Shown one piece after another: positions 21,315 through 30,622 of a stretch of 64,000 nt of DNA (the first letter of the stretch is position 1; each line of letters starts with the position of its first letter). A model generated the notes under the pieces. The model did not search any database, was not told where the DNA came from, and saw nothing but the letters and a program-made list of their open reading frames with translations. This DNA comes from a bacterium (GTDB taxonomy: Bacteria > Eisenbacteria > RBG-16-71-46 > CAIMUX01): the NCBI GenBank assembly GCA_030431975.1, contig JAUIHP010000001.1, forward strand, positions 1 to 64,000, written 5' to 3'. Made by a program: the position numbers and the translations under genes.

Positions 21315-23552
21315 ATGACGCGTTCGTCGTTGGACATCGGCCGGATGCTCGCGGACGCGCTTGCGAGTGGCCGGACGTTTCTCTCCGAATCCGATGGGTT
21401 GGCGCTGTTGGCCGAACTCGGAGTCGAGTGCCCCCATCATGTCGTCCTCGATGGTCCCGATTCCGTCGACTCCATCAACCTGGGCGAGTTCCCCGGGGAC
21501 CGTGTCGTCCTCAAGATCATGTCCCCGCAGATCGCACACAAGAGCGACCGGGGTGGCGTCATGATCGTCGACAAGGCGCCCGCGGCCATTCGGAACGCAG
21601 TGGCAACACTCTACGGGTTGTTTGCGCACGAGACCGTCGACGGGGTGCTTCTGGCCGAGTTTGTTCGTCATGACGCCTCCTTCGGGAACGAGTTTCTGGT
21701 CGGCCTGCGGTGGACGGAGGAATTCGGCCCCATCCTCGCCGTCGGACCCGGAGGGCTCCATGCGGAACTCGTGGCGCAGAGTTTCCGACCCGATCAGGGA
21801 ACGGTCATCATTCGAGCCCATCAGATGGCAGAAAACACGGCGGTCACGTCTGCCATCAACCGATCGACGATGGTCCGATTGGCGACGGAACCGATGCGAG
21901 GTCAGGAACCTCGGCTGGAAAAGTCCGCTCTACGACGGGGGTTGCACCGAATCGGAGAAGCCCGACGCTGGCTGCCCTCCCCTATTCAGGAACTGGAGAT
22001 CAACCCGTTGGTCGTCAGCAAGGGCAACCTCGTAGCTCTCGACGTACTCGTTCGTCTTGGGAAGCCGCGATCGAGATCGGAAGGATCGGCCCGGCCGCTT
22101 CGCAAGATCCGAACACTGCTCGAGCCTCGGTCGATCGCGGTCGCCGGTGTTTCGGCCACATCGCGCAATCCCGGCCGGGTCATCGTCCAGAACGTATTGG
22201 GCCGAGGCTTTGATCCAAGCCGCCTCTACATCGTCAAACCCGGAGCGACCGAACCTATCGAGGGCTGCCCTTGTTACCCGGACTTTTCCGCACTGCCCGA
22301 ACCGGTCGACCTTGCTGTTCTCGCATTTGACGCATCGCAGATCCCGGACGCGCTGGATGAGATCGTCGCCCAGAAACAGGCTCAGTCTTTGATCGTGATT
22401 CCAGGCGGCCTGGAAGAAAAGCCCGGCGCCGAATCCATCGTCAACCGGATCCAACGCACTCTGCAAAGGGCACGGGAAACCGAGGACGGAGGCCCGGTCG
22501 TCAATGGAGGCAACTGCCTCGGCATCCGATCGCATCCCGGAAAGTACGACACTCTTTTCATTCCGGCAGAGAAGATGCCCGCTTCACGGCTCGAGCCGGC
22601 TCCGGTCGCACTCATCTGCCAGAGCGGAGCTCACCTTGTCGCCACCCTCGACCGCTTGGGTCACCTCGATCCGCGCTACGCCGTTTCGGTCGGAAACCAA
22701 ACCGACCTCACGATCGGCGACTACCTGACGGCACTCGCCGATGACCACGAGGTCCGGATCTTCGCGGTTTACGTCGAGGGATTCCGCCCACTCGACGGCC
22801 AGATCTTCCTGAACGCGGTGACCAAGATCCGTCGGCGCGGCGGGCATGTCGTCGTGTATCGCGCTGGCCGGACGAAGGCGGGCGCCCAGGCATCGGCATC
22901 GCATACCGCGTCGGTCGCCGGGGAGTATGCAGTCCTTCGGTCCCTCGCCATCCAGGCGGGGGCGATCGTGGCCGAGTCTCTGGATGACCTTTCCGATCTG
23001 ATCACGCTCTACACTGCATTTGATGGACGCATGCCGAAAGGATCCCGGCTTTCGGCCATGTCCAACGCCGGCTTCGAGTGCGTCACCATCGCCGACCACC
23101 TCGGTCCGATGACGTTGGCCGAGCTTTCTCCCGAGACGCAGCAATCCATGCAGAGACTGCTCGACGAGAACCGACTCGCGGGCATCGTCGGGGTGCACCA
23201 TCCCTGGGACGTCACTCCGATGATGGGGGATGAAGCGTTCACGCGTGCCGCCGAGGTCCTGCTCGACGATGCCAATGTCGATCTCGGGATGATCGGCTGC
23301 GTTCCATTGACGCCCGCCCTTCAGACCCAGGAACCGGAAGACGGTTGGTCAGACGACATGGAAGGACGGAGCGACATCGTGGCGAGGCTTCTACGCCTTT
23401 GGGCTGCGTCTGAAAAGCCGTTTGTCGTGGTCGTCGAGGGCGGAGAAGGCTACGACCCGATGGCGCGAGCGCTGCAAGGGGGCGGCCTGCCGACGTTCCG
23501 TTCCGTCGACCGGGCCATGCACGCGCTGCAAATGCTTCTGTCACAGCGCTAA
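21315..23552 (+). CDS. ADP-forming acyl-CoA synthetase, ATP-grasp domain fused to CoA-ligase domains
   Basis: This enzyme (acetyl/acyl-CoA synthetase, ADP-forming) makes ATP from acyl-CoA, ADP and phosphate. The order is an N-terminal ATP-grasp (beta) domain (about residues 1-240: VVLKIMSPQIAHKSDRGGV, EFGPILAVGPGGLHAELV, ELEINPLVVSKG), a CoA-binding Rossmann domain (about residues 265-395: LLEPRSIAVAGVSATSRNPG) and succinyl-CoA-synthetase-like ligase domains with the phosphohistidine motif GAQASASHTASVAGEYA near residue 530. The 745 residues equal beta plus alpha of the archaeal ACD, in beta-alpha order. AAGGAAGG precedes the ATG at 21315. The position directly after the vor genes argues that it conserves energy from their acyl-CoA products. 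Confidence 0.9.
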   Translation: MTRSSLDIGRMLADALASGRTFLSESDGLALLAELGVECPHHVVLDGPDSVDSINLGEFPGDRVVLKIMSPQIAHKSDRGGVMIVDKAPAAIRNAVATLYGLFAHETVDGVLLAEFVRHDASFGNEFLVGLRWTEEFGPILAVGPGGLHAELVAQSFRPDQGTVIIRAHQMAENTAVTSAINRSTMVRLATEPMRGQEPRLEKSALRRGLHRIGEARRWLPSPIQELEINPLVVSKGNLVALDVLVRLGKPRSRSEGSARPLRKIRTLLEPRSIAVAGVSATSRNPGRVIVQNVLGRGFDPSRLYIVKPGATEPIEGCPCYPDFSALPEPVDLAVLAFDASQIPDALDEIVAQKQAQSLIVIPGGLEEKPGAESIVNRIQRTLQRARETEDGGPVVNGGNCLGIRSHPGKYDTLFIPAEKMPASRLEPAPVALICQSGAHLVATLDRLGHLDPRYAVSVGNQTDLTIGDYLTALADDHEVRIFAVYVEGFRPLDGQIFLNAVTKIRRRGGHVVVYRAGRTKAGAQASASHTASVAGEYAVLRSLAIQAGAIVAESLDDLSDLITLYTAFDGRMPKGSRLSAMSNAGFECVTIADHLGPMTLAELSPETQQSMQRLLDENRLAGIVGVHHPWDVTPMMGDEAFTRAAEVLLDDANVDLGMIGCVPLTPALQTQEPEDGWSDDMEGRSDIVARLLRLWAASEKPFVVVVEGGEGYDPMARALQGGGLPTFRSVDRAMHALQMLLSQR

Positions 23553-23665
23553 CCAATCGACGGCCGTCACTGACGACTCCTCGCCGTCTCGAGAAACGCC
23601 CTCGGCTTCGGCCACAGGGCACTCTCTCTCGACGGTGGGCGACGACATGTCCGGGCCGGAGAACG

Positions 23666-23692
23666 CGGCGAGCCCGTGGTCGGGGCTCGCCG
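23666..23692. terminator. Bidirectional terminator hairpin between convergent genes
   Basis: A perfect 10-bp stem, CGGCGAGCCC pairing with GGGCTCGCCG around a 7-nt loop, sits between the stops of the acyl-CoA synthetase (plus) and the M1 peptidase (minus). T-containing sequence (TCCGTCTTCGTT) follows on the plus strand. Confidence 0.65.
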
Positions 23693-23708
23693 TCCGTCTT
23701 CGTTCGAA

Positions 23709-26540
23709 TCAGCGGAGAACGGTGATCTTTGAGTCGACGCTCTGACCCGCCTGGGTCAAACGGACGAAGTAGATTCCGGACGGCGCGAGACCGCCTTCCT
23801 CGATTCGACCGTCCCAATGACGAGTGTGAATGCCGGCCTGCAGTTTCTCCATCCCCAACGAGCGAACCCTTCGACCCTGAACATCGACGATACTGAGTTC
23901 GGCTGGACCATCCTCGATCAGAGCGAAACGAATCTCCGTTTGACCCACGACCGGATTCGGTCCCACCGACTGCAAGCCGAACTCCAAGTCTGTGGGGGGA
24001 TAGGATGTTTCCGTCGGGTTCTTGTCAAAGTAGGTGGCCAGGATCTGCTCGACGTTGTCCCGCAGATCCTCTTCGACCCATCGGTACGGACGCCCGCTGA
24101 GAAAGGCGAACTTTCCGCCATCGGGATTGAACTCGCCTCCGGCCGGCGGTTCCACGACGGCGCCGAGGCCACGGTTTGGACTGAAGCCGCCGTCCGCCTC
24201 GAAGAGGAGAGTCGTGTTCACGTCCACGGCCGGATCGAAGGTGGCGCAAAGCGTTTGCTGCCCGTCGCGAACGATGTCGGTGAACCCCGGTTCGACCGCG
24301 ATGCAGTCGAAGATCGACGCTCCATCGAGATCGGAGATCCCGAGATAGTTCTGGAACACGGCGTTGAGGAACGAATCGCCCAACCGACTCAGAAGGAGAA
24401 CGTTTCCACCCGCATTGAGATAGGCGTACACCGGAGTGTCCAGCCACCCGGCGAGGTCGCCGTTGAAGTTGTTCCCGACCCAGATCACATGCTTGTACTC
24501 GCCGAGGATGTCGCCGGGCACCGCTCCATGTCCGCGCGGAGCCGGCAAAGTCGCCGGGTAGCCGCCCGTCGGCTCGTCGAAGAAGTCCCAGAAGTCGATG
24601 CCGTAGTCACCCCAGAAGGCACGGGCGTCATACGAGTCGATGATGTCCTGTCCGTAGGTGTCCCAATCGACGCCGTTGACGAGGAGGATCTCCCTGGTAA
24701 AGGTCGGTGTCGGAATCGGGGCGAGCAGCTGGCGGAGAATCCAGTTGTTCGGATCGAGAGCCACGCTGAGCGGCGTGTCCGAAACCGGCAGGATGAAGCT
24801 CTCGGACGCCAGCGTGTTGTTGACGACCAGGGTTTCTTCGCCTGACGCCGTCGTGACCACGACATCGATCGGCATCGAGAATATCTGACCGTCCTGAAGC
24901 TGCTCGATGTCCAGCTGAATGGAAGTGCCGCCACCGCTCGCGGGAACGATCTCTTCCCAGTCGTATGTGTAGATGGGAAACCCTTCGCCGTAGATCCACT
25001 GCGTGAAGAAGGCGTCCAGATCCATTCCGGAAACCGACTCGCAAACCGCCTGAAAGTCCTCGGTATCTGCGGCGCTGAAGGCAAAGTCCGACTGATACTG
25101 TGTGAGGATCTGGAAGAAGGTGGCGTCCCCGACGACATGGCGCAGCATGTGGAGGACCCATGCGCCCTTGTTGTAGGAAAGTCCGGAGCTGAAGATGCGG
25201 CCGGTGTCGTTGAGATCGGGAACATAGACTGTTCCGTCTCCGAAGTACTGCCCGGCCAGCATGTCCGCGAGGTAGGCTTCAGGACCGTAGGCTTCCTCCA
25301 ACCAAAGGGCCTCGCAGTAGGTCGCAAAGCCCTCGTTGAGCCAGACGTGGTTGTAGGTCTTGCACGTGATGTAGTCGCCGAACCACTGATGCCCGGCTTC
25401 ATGTGCGGCGATGCTCTCGAAGTAGACCCCCATGCTCGAGCAGGTCTGATGTTCCATTCCGCCGCCAAAGAGGAACTGGTTGTGGCCATACTTCTCGTTC
25501 GGATACGGGTACTCACCGAAGAGTCCCTCGAACGCCGCCAGCATGTCGTCCACGAGCGCATTGATAGGCGCATTGTTCCCGACCTCCGATGGAACGTCGT
25601 AGAACAGCAGGTCCATCGTCGATCCGCCCAGGGTCATGTAGGTGTCGGTGGTCAAGGTGTAGGGATGAATGCCCAGATGGATGAGATATGTCGCGATCGG
25701 GTACTCCTCGTGCCAGTGGGCAAAGGAGGTTGTGCCGTTGTCGCTCTCACTGACGAGTGACCCGTTGCTCGCGATCTTGTTTCCGGTCGGGACGCTGATA
25801 CGGATGTCTGCGCTTTCGACCTTGTCGTACGGGTAGTCCTTGCAGGGCCACCATGTCCGGGCTCCGTAGGGCTGGCTCAGCGTCCAGATGAGCGGCGCCC
25901 CGCCGGCGTTCTGAAAGAAGAACGCACCTCCGGTCGGCGTTCCGGAATACTCGACGACGATCTCGATCTCTTCATCGCCCGCGTAGGCACGATCCAAGGT
26001 GACCGTCAGAATGTCATCGAGCCGGCTGATGACTGCCGGAGACCCTCCCGCCGTGACGGAAGAGATCGACATGTTGTCCGCGAAGTCCAGCTCGAGTTCA
26101 GAGAGCGGGCCGTCCAGAACCGTGGCTTGCATCGTGACCGTAGCGGCAGTGATCGCGGGAACGGAAGGATCAATGGTCAGGTCCAGATCGTAGTAGGTCT
26201 GGTCGTAACGCTCCTGATTCGGGGTTGGATCCAGACGCTCGAGGCCGTCACGCAGATTCGCCTGCATGCGCAAAGCTTCGGTCTTGTGATGGGCCAGATA
26301 CCGGGCCACGTCCCAGGACTGAGTGGCCTCCCCGTCCCAGCCCCAGGGATTGGCCGGAAGCAGTTTCGGCGACCGATCCAGCGTTCCGTCGGGATTCGCG
26401 ATGAGGGCAGAACCCGGTGTCGCTGTGGGGAGTTGTGCGTCCTCGGGCGCCGCGCTCACGGACGTCGTCCAAAGGGTAAGGGTGGCACAGGGGAGCAAGC
26501 CGAGTGGGATCAGAAGCTTGCGGGCGGAAGCGGTGTTCAT
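23709..26540 (-). CDS. Secreted M1 family aminopeptidase with FlgD/T9SS-like C-terminal domain
   Basis: A signal peptide (RKLLIPLGLLPCATLTLWTTSVSA) leads a gluzincin aminopeptidase. The zinc motif HEAGHQWFGDYI lies near residue 380 and the third ligand is in WLNEGFATYCEALW about 20 residues on. The exopeptidase motif is degenerate (FGGGMEHQT for GAMEN-like). A long middle part includes a flavodoxin/ThuA-like section (residues about 615-790). The last 80 residues (IRFALIEDGPAELSIVDVQG through SGIYFVRLTQAG) form the FlgD-Ig-like domain used as a type IX secretion or cell-surface signal in FCB-group bacteria. The start at 26540 has GGAGG upstream. The enzyme probably cleaves environmental peptides at the surface, feeding the amino-acid-based metabolism suggested by vor and kor. 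Confidence 0.9.
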   Translation of the reverse strand: MNTASARKLLIPLGLLPCATLTLWTTSVSAAPEDAQLPTATPGSALIANPDGTLDRSPKLLPANPWGWDGEATQSWDVARYLAHHKTEALRMQANLRDGLERLDPTPNQERYDQTYYDLDLTIDPSVPAITAATVTMQATVLDGPLSELELDFADNMSISSVTAGGSPAVISRLDDILTVTLDRAYAGDEEIEIVVEYSGTPTGGAFFFQNAGGAPLIWTLSQPYGARTWWPCKDYPYDKVESADIRISVPTGNKIASNGSLVSESDNGTTSFAHWHEEYPIATYLIHLGIHPYTLTTDTYMTLGGSTMDLLFYDVPSEVGNNAPINALVDDMLAAFEGLFGEYPYPNEKYGHNQFLFGGGMEHQTCSSMGVYFESIAAHEAGHQWFGDYITCKTYNHVWLNEGFATYCEALWLEEAYGPEAYLADMLAGQYFGDGTVYVPDLNDTGRIFSSGLSYNKGAWVLHMLRHVVGDATFFQILTQYQSDFAFSAADTEDFQAVCESVSGMDLDAFFTQWIYGEGFPIYTYDWEEIVPASGGGTSIQLDIEQLQDGQIFSMPIDVVVTTASGEETLVVNNTLASESFILPVSDTPLSVALDPNNWILRQLLAPIPTPTFTREILLVNGVDWDTYGQDIIDSYDARAFWGDYGIDFWDFFDEPTGGYPATLPAPRGHGAVPGDILGEYKHVIWVGNNFNGDLAGWLDTPVYAYLNAGGNVLLLSRLGDSFLNAVFQNYLGISDLDGASIFDCIAVEPGFTDIVRDGQQTLCATFDPAVDVNTTLLFEADGGFSPNRGLGAVVEPPAGGEFNPDGGKFAFLSGRPYRWVEEDLRDNVEQILATYFDKNPTETSYPPTDLEFGLQSVGPNPVVGQTEIRFALIEDGPAELSIVDVQGRRVRSLGMEKLQAGIHTRHWDGRIEEGGLAPSGIYFVRLTQAGQSVDSKITVLR

Positions 26541-26687
26541 GGCGCCCTCCGATTGAATGCTCGTGGTGTGAGACCCCTGTGGGGAAAGGGCCACTGCAAA
26601 CCGCTATTTTAGCATATGCGGAAACCGGGACGCGGAGGGAACGGAAGCAAGGTAGCGAGCAGACATCCCACACCGTAAACTACGCGG

Positions 26688-27131
26688 ATGGGTACGTTTC
26701 ATCCGAGTCTTTGGGCCGCCATCTTCGGTTGGCTGGTCGCGCAAACCATCAAAATGTTCATCTGCCTGGTCCGAACCGGGCGGCTCGATTTCCGCTACCT
26801 CGTCAGCACCGGCGGAATGCCCAGCGCCCACAGCGCGATGGTGTCCGCACTGGCGACCGCCCTCGGCGTGACCCTGGGGTTCGACTCCGCGATCTTCGGG
26901 CTCGGGGTCTCCTTCGCCCTGATCGTCATGTTCGACGCCCAAAGCGTGCGCAAGGCGGCGGGGGAACAGGCGCAGTTGCTCAACCAGATCGTCGATGAGT
27001 TGCTCCACGAACACCATCTGTCCGAGACGAAGCTCAAAGAACTGCTGGGGCACACGCAGCTCGAAGTGTTCATGGGCGCTCTCACCGGGATCACGACCGC
27101 GATCGTCGCGCTGAGATTCATGCTCTACTAA
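26688..27131 (+). CDS. DUF212 (divergent PAP2/YuiD-like) membrane protein
   Basis: This 147-residue membrane protein has the DUF212 signature TGGMPSAHSAMVSALATALG, which resembles the PSGH motif of PAP2 phosphatases, with membrane segments before and after it (WAAIFGWLVAQTIKMFICL and FGLGVSFALIVMFDAQSVR). The DAQSVRKAAGEQA motif is also typical. Function in the family is unproven; phosphatase activity is assumed from the fold. It is divergent from the M1 peptidase gene. No strong Shine-Dalgarno sequence precedes the ATG. Confidence 0.88.
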   Translation: MGTFHPSLWAAIFGWLVAQTIKMFICLVRTGRLDFRYLVSTGGMPSAHSAMVSALATALGVTLGFDSAIFGLGVSFALIVMFDAQSVRKAAGEQAQLLNQIVDELLHEHHLSETKLKELLGHTQLEVFMGALTGITTAIVALRFMLY

Positions 27132-27180
27132 CCTCGGTCGTGATTCTCTCACGGCTGAAGCAGCCTTCGGCTCGCTCCAT

Positions 27181-27240
27181 GGCGCGCCTTCGCGCGCCCG
27201 TCCTCGGTTCGCCTCGACCCGATCTGGGCCTTCCTGGCCC
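27181..27240. terminator. Two small hairpins between convergent genes
   Basis: GGCGCGC-CTTC-GCGCGCC at 27181-27198 and GGGCC-TTCCT-GGCCC at 27226-27240 lie between the DUF212 gene and the propeller protein gene, which converge here. Neither has a T-tract, so termination is only inferred from position. Confidence 0.35.
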
Positions 27241-27273
27241 GAACTATTCACGAAGGTCTACTGCGATGGCGAC

Positions 27274-29739
27274 TCAGCGGATGACGAGAAGCCGAAGACT
27301 CCCGTCCGCTGCCGGATCGTTCCTACCAAGGACCGGCAGGGCGAAGTAGACACCGGAGAGGACACGGTTGCCTCGATCATCCCGTCCATCCCAATAGGCG
27401 GCTGAGGGGTCGCCTCGACCGATTGTCAGTGGCAACGAGCGAACGAGTCTGCCGCTGGCGTCGACGATCTGGACTCCGCGAGGCCCCGAGGCTTCGTTCG
27501 AGCCTGACTCCCGTGGCTCTCTTGCCGCGTCGGTTTTGCTGTCACTCCAGCGAATCCACGTTCCGGATCCGTGGACCGGGTTAGGCTGGGCCGTGAGATG
27601 GCTCGAGCTTCGGCGCGAGGTATCACCGAGACCGTCTTCAACCGTCTCGCCGGGAACCGAAGCGGCCGTCTCGGACTCGGTGTAACGAAGCGCTCCTTCG
27701 GAAACGTCGTGGTAGGCAATCCCTGCACTCCCGTCCGGAGCAAAGGCCAGCGAGGGATAGCGTCCGGTTTCGCCGAATGAATCAATGGGACCGACTTCCC
27801 AAACGCCGCTCGAACGCTGCGCGTAGTAGAGATCCTCTTCACCTCGGTGGTAGTAGGCGATGCAGGGTTCTCCGTTCGGCCCGAGGGCAATCGACGTTTC
27901 GCGGATCAACGTGAAGCCGGGAACGTCGGCCACGAACTCGAAAGACCAGACTCCGCCGACGCGCTTTCCGTAGAAGGCCCGACTCGTGACCCGGTCGATG
28001 AAGCTGATGTGCAGCTGTCCGGCACCGTCGAAGCAGGCGTCGTTGCCATACCCCAGAAACCCGGAGCCTACGGACTCGATGCTCCAGGAACCGTTCGCCC
28101 GGTAAGCCATCAACAACCCAAGGCCCGAGCGGTACACGATGTAGGGTTCGTCGTCCGACGGATGCCGGGCGAGAGCGGTATCGAAACCGGGATCACTTTG
28201 GGAGTCGACGGTCTCCACGCTCCAAGCGCCGTTCACCTTCTCTGCGAAGTTCAACGCCGGACCGGTTCGAGTCCGGTAGCTGATGCCCGGCTCGTCCTGA
28301 GAGGAGAAGTCCAGATCGCAGTAGCCGTCCGTTCGCAACCCGTCGACGGTTTCGGTGGACCAGCCGATGCCGTCGTGGAACGCAAAGACGAGATCGTCGT
28401 TGCTCGTCGTCAGGTAAGCGATGCCGGGACGATCCGCGCTGTCGAGATCCAGGGAAGCGAACGTCCCGGCCCCCGGTGTGCCATCCACGGTTTCGAGGCT
28501 CCATGTCCCCTGTTCCCGGATGGCGTAGCGCAGCAACTGTGTGACTTCGTCGTGATAGCCGATGTGAATGTCCGCACTCTGTCCGATCGCAAGCGATGCG
28601 TGGAGTCCGGCGCTGCCACCGGAATCCAACGTCGAGAGGTCCCAGGCCGAGCCATTCCACTCCGCAAGTTCCAGGCTCGCCTTCGTCACCGAGTGATAGG
28701 CGATGACACGCTCGCTACCCGCCAGGTTCGATGGAAAGAACCCCGTGTCGGAAGCGGGGTCCACGGTTTCGAGAGACCACTGGCTTCCCGACTTGCGTGC
28801 AAACCGCAGCGTCAACTGCGTCGCGTCGTAGTAGGCAATCTCCGGGTCCGAACCGTCCAGGGACAAACTGCAGAACGCCCCGACATCCCCCACGGAATCC
28901 ACCACCTCGACATCCCAACTGCTTCCATTTCGCACCGCGTAGCGAAGATCGTCGATGTTCGACGACTGTCGATAGGCGACGTGTATGACATCGCTCGAGG
29001 TCATGCGCGCCGAAGCATAGGTCCCGACCTGGACCGCATTGTCGATGGTCTCCAGCAGCCAGAAGATGCCGACCTTGTAGGCATGAAGCAGCGAACCACC
29101 CCCGTCGCTCCGGTGATAGACGATGTGCGGCTGGTCCTGCGAATCGAGAAGCATCGTGTTGGCCTGACCGACCGATCCGGTGGTCGTCACAACCTCTTCG
29201 ATCCAGGCGGAGTTCTCTTTTCTCAGGTAGTAGAGGTCCTGGCTGGCGGTGGTGTGGACCGCGACATGCGGCCTGTCCTGACTGTCCAAAGCCAAGGTCG
29301 ACCTTGCGGGATTGCTCGTCGTCGGTATCGTCTCCCGCGTCCAGGCGCCACCGTTACGGACCGCATAGCGCGTCGTCGCGTTGTCGAGATCGCGGTAGAC
29401 GACGTGAGGAGTTTCGTTCGAGTCCAGAGCCAGGGAGCCGAACCAGCCACACCGGACCGTGTCGTCCACGATTTCGAAGAACCACTCACCGCCCTGCTGA
29501 AAGGCGTATCGGAGGGCTTCCCGATCCGCGTCGAAGTACACGACGTGCAGATCTCCTTGGGAATCCCGGGCCAGAGAAGCGTAGAGCCCGACCGAGCCAT
29601 CTCCCGGGTCGACGATCTCCGTCGTGAAGCTCGGAAGAGCCGCCTGGGATATGGACGCGACCAGGGCAAGGGTCAAACAGGTCAGCCAACTGGTGAGGGC
29701 GCGCCGCATCCACAGGCGCAAGGATCGTTCGTTCGGCAT
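27274..29739 (-). CDS. Secreted 14-repeat beta-propeller-like protein with FlgD-like C-terminus
   Basis: A signal peptide (SWLTCLTLALVASISQAA) is followed by about fourteen repeats of some 48 residues. Each has a core such as SLALDS..TPHVVYRD, LRYAVRNG..W and ETVD. Fourteen units suggest two seven-bladed propellers. The C-terminus (RGDPSAAYWDGRDDRGNRVL, then SGVYFALPV) is a FlgD-like surface or secretion domain, as in the M1 peptidase. A low-complexity Thr/Ser/Arg linker joins them. No catalytic motif is visible. A role in adhesion or in binding a surface polymer is possible but unproven. The start at 29739 is supported by GGAGG 5 nt upstream and the signal peptide. Confidence 0.75.
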   Translation of the reverse strand: MPNERSLRLWMRRALTSWLTCLTLALVASISQAALPSFTTEIVDPGDGSVGLYASLARDSQGDLHVVYFDADREALRYAFQQGGEWFFEIVDDTVRCGWFGSLALDSNETPHVVYRDLDNATTRYAVRNGGAWTRETIPTTSNPARSTLALDSQDRPHVAVHTTASQDLYYLRKENSAWIEEVVTTTGSVGQANTMLLDSQDQPHIVYHRSDGGGSLLHAYKVGIFWLLETIDNAVQVGTYASARMTSSDVIHVAYRQSSNIDDLRYAVRNGSSWDVEVVDSVGDVGAFCSLSLDGSDPEIAYYDATQLTLRFARKSGSQWSLETVDPASDTGFFPSNLAGSERVIAYHSVTKASLELAEWNGSAWDLSTLDSGGSAGLHASLAIGQSADIHIGYHDEVTQLLRYAIREQGTWSLETVDGTPGAGTFASLDLDSADRPGIAYLTTSNDDLVFAFHDGIGWSTETVDGLRTDGYCDLDFSSQDEPGISYRTRTGPALNFAEKVNGAWSVETVDSQSDPGFDTALARHPSDDEPYIVYRSGLGLLMAYRANGSWSIESVGSGFLGYGNDACFDGAGQLHISFIDRVTSRAFYGKRVGGVWSFEFVADVPGFTLIRETSIALGPNGEPCIAYYHRGEEDLYYAQRSSGVWEVGPIDSFGETGRYPSLAFAPDGSAGIAYHDVSEGALRYTESETAASVPGETVEDGLGDTSRRSSSHLTAQPNPVHGSGTWIRWSDSKTDAAREPRESGSNEASGPRGVQIVDASGRLVRSLPLTIGRGDPSAAYWDGRDDRGNRVLSGVYFALPVLGRNDPAADGSLRLLVIR

Positions 29740-29820
29740 CGGGTCCTCCGTAGGTGGTTCCAATAAGAGGACACCTCAGAGGCACGAAATCGAACAGGAC
29801 CCAAGAAATCAGACGGAGAA

Positions 29821-30030
29821 TCAGACCGAGAACGAGGCAGAGTCGCGATCTATCCGATCTCCGGTTCGGGTTTCCATCGGAATCCCATCATCTGAAGGCC
29901 CGCACGAATGGCACTTGCCTTCCACTCCCGGCTGTTCCGGATCAAGCCGGGCCACCACCTGCTGCACGACGACCCACCCCGCGCAGAGCAGTCCCGCTCC
30001 CAAAACAAACCATACCTGGGTCCAATCCAT
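29821..30030 (-). CDS. Small membrane protein with CxxC motif at the end of the rnf operon
   Basis: The 69-residue product has one N-terminal membrane helix (VWFVLGAGLLCAGWVVVQQVV) and a cytoplasmic tail with GKCHSCG. It begins 12 nt after rnfA on the same strand, with GGAG upstream of the ATG, so it belongs to the operon. In Na+-NQR systems the small membrane protein NqrM, also with clustered Cys residues, is needed to mature the complex. This protein could be an analogous assembly or iron-delivery factor for Rnf, but the sequences are not clearly related. It is not a known Rnf subunit. Confidence 0.65.
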   Translation of the reverse strand: MDWTQVWFVLGAGLLCAGWVVVQQVVARLDPEQPGVEGKCHSCGPSDDGIPMETRTGDRIDRDSASFSV

Positions 30031-30042
30031 GAGTGTCTCCGA

Positions 30043-30621
30043 TCACGCTTCGCCGAAGAGCCCGGCAAAGCCCATGAAGGCTAGGGAAAGGATTCCCGCG
30101 ATGATGAGGTTGAGAGCCGTTCCCCGAATGACGGATGGAACGTCCGAAAGCTGAGCTTCGACACGAAGTCCCGCCATGAGGACGAGTGCCAGAGTGAAAC
30201 CCAGTCCGCCTCCCAGGGCAAAGACCTGTCCCTGAACGAAGCCGTAGCCCTTCTGGGTTTGGAACAGGGCCAGTCCAAGGATTGCGCAGTTGGTCGTCAT
30301 AAGGGGCAGGAAGATCCCCAGTGCGCGAAAGAGTCCGGGGCTCAGCTTCTTCACCGCCATCTCCACGAACTGAACCGTACTGGCGATGACGACGATGAAG
30401 GTGATGAGTCGCAGGTACGGCGCATGAACCAGTACGTAGGACTCCAAGGCCCAGGCTCCGGCGGACGCGATACACATGACGAAGGTGCTCGCGAGTCCGA
30501 GACGGAAAGCCACGTCGAGACGCCCCGAGACTCCGAAGAACGGGCAGAGTCCGAGGAAGTAGGAGAGCGTGAAGTTCTGAACGAGCGCCGCTCCGATGAA
30601 GATCCAGAGTAGATCGGCCAT
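30043..30621 (-). CDS. rnfA: Rnf complex subunit A
   Basis: RnfA is one of two homologous membrane subunits that form the ion path and bind an intramembrane iron-sulfur centre with RnfE. The 192-residue protein has six membrane helices. The conserved Cys motif is LSYFLGLCPFFGVSG, and a second half-site is MTTNCAILGLALF. The start at 30621 was chosen over upstream codons because GGAGGG precedes it and the family begins with a short MxxLLWIFIGAALVQNF segment. It starts 1 nt after the rnfE stop. Confidence 0.95.
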   Translation of the reverse strand: MADLLWIFIGAALVQNFTLSYFLGLCPFFGVSGRLDVAFRLGLASTFVMCIASAGAWALESYVLVHAPYLRLITFIVVIASTVQFVEMAVKKLSPGLFRALGIFLPLMTTNCAILGLALFQTQKGYGFVQGQVFALGGGLGFTLALVLMAGLRVEAQLSDVPSVIRGTALNLIIAGILSLAFMGFAGLFGEA

Positions 30622-30622
30622 A

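Noticed and set aside
29624-30154. Rightward frame of 176 codons across the start of the propeller gene and the small CxxC gene
   Set aside because: Antisense to two supported starts with Shine-Dalgarno sequences; composition is low-complexity.
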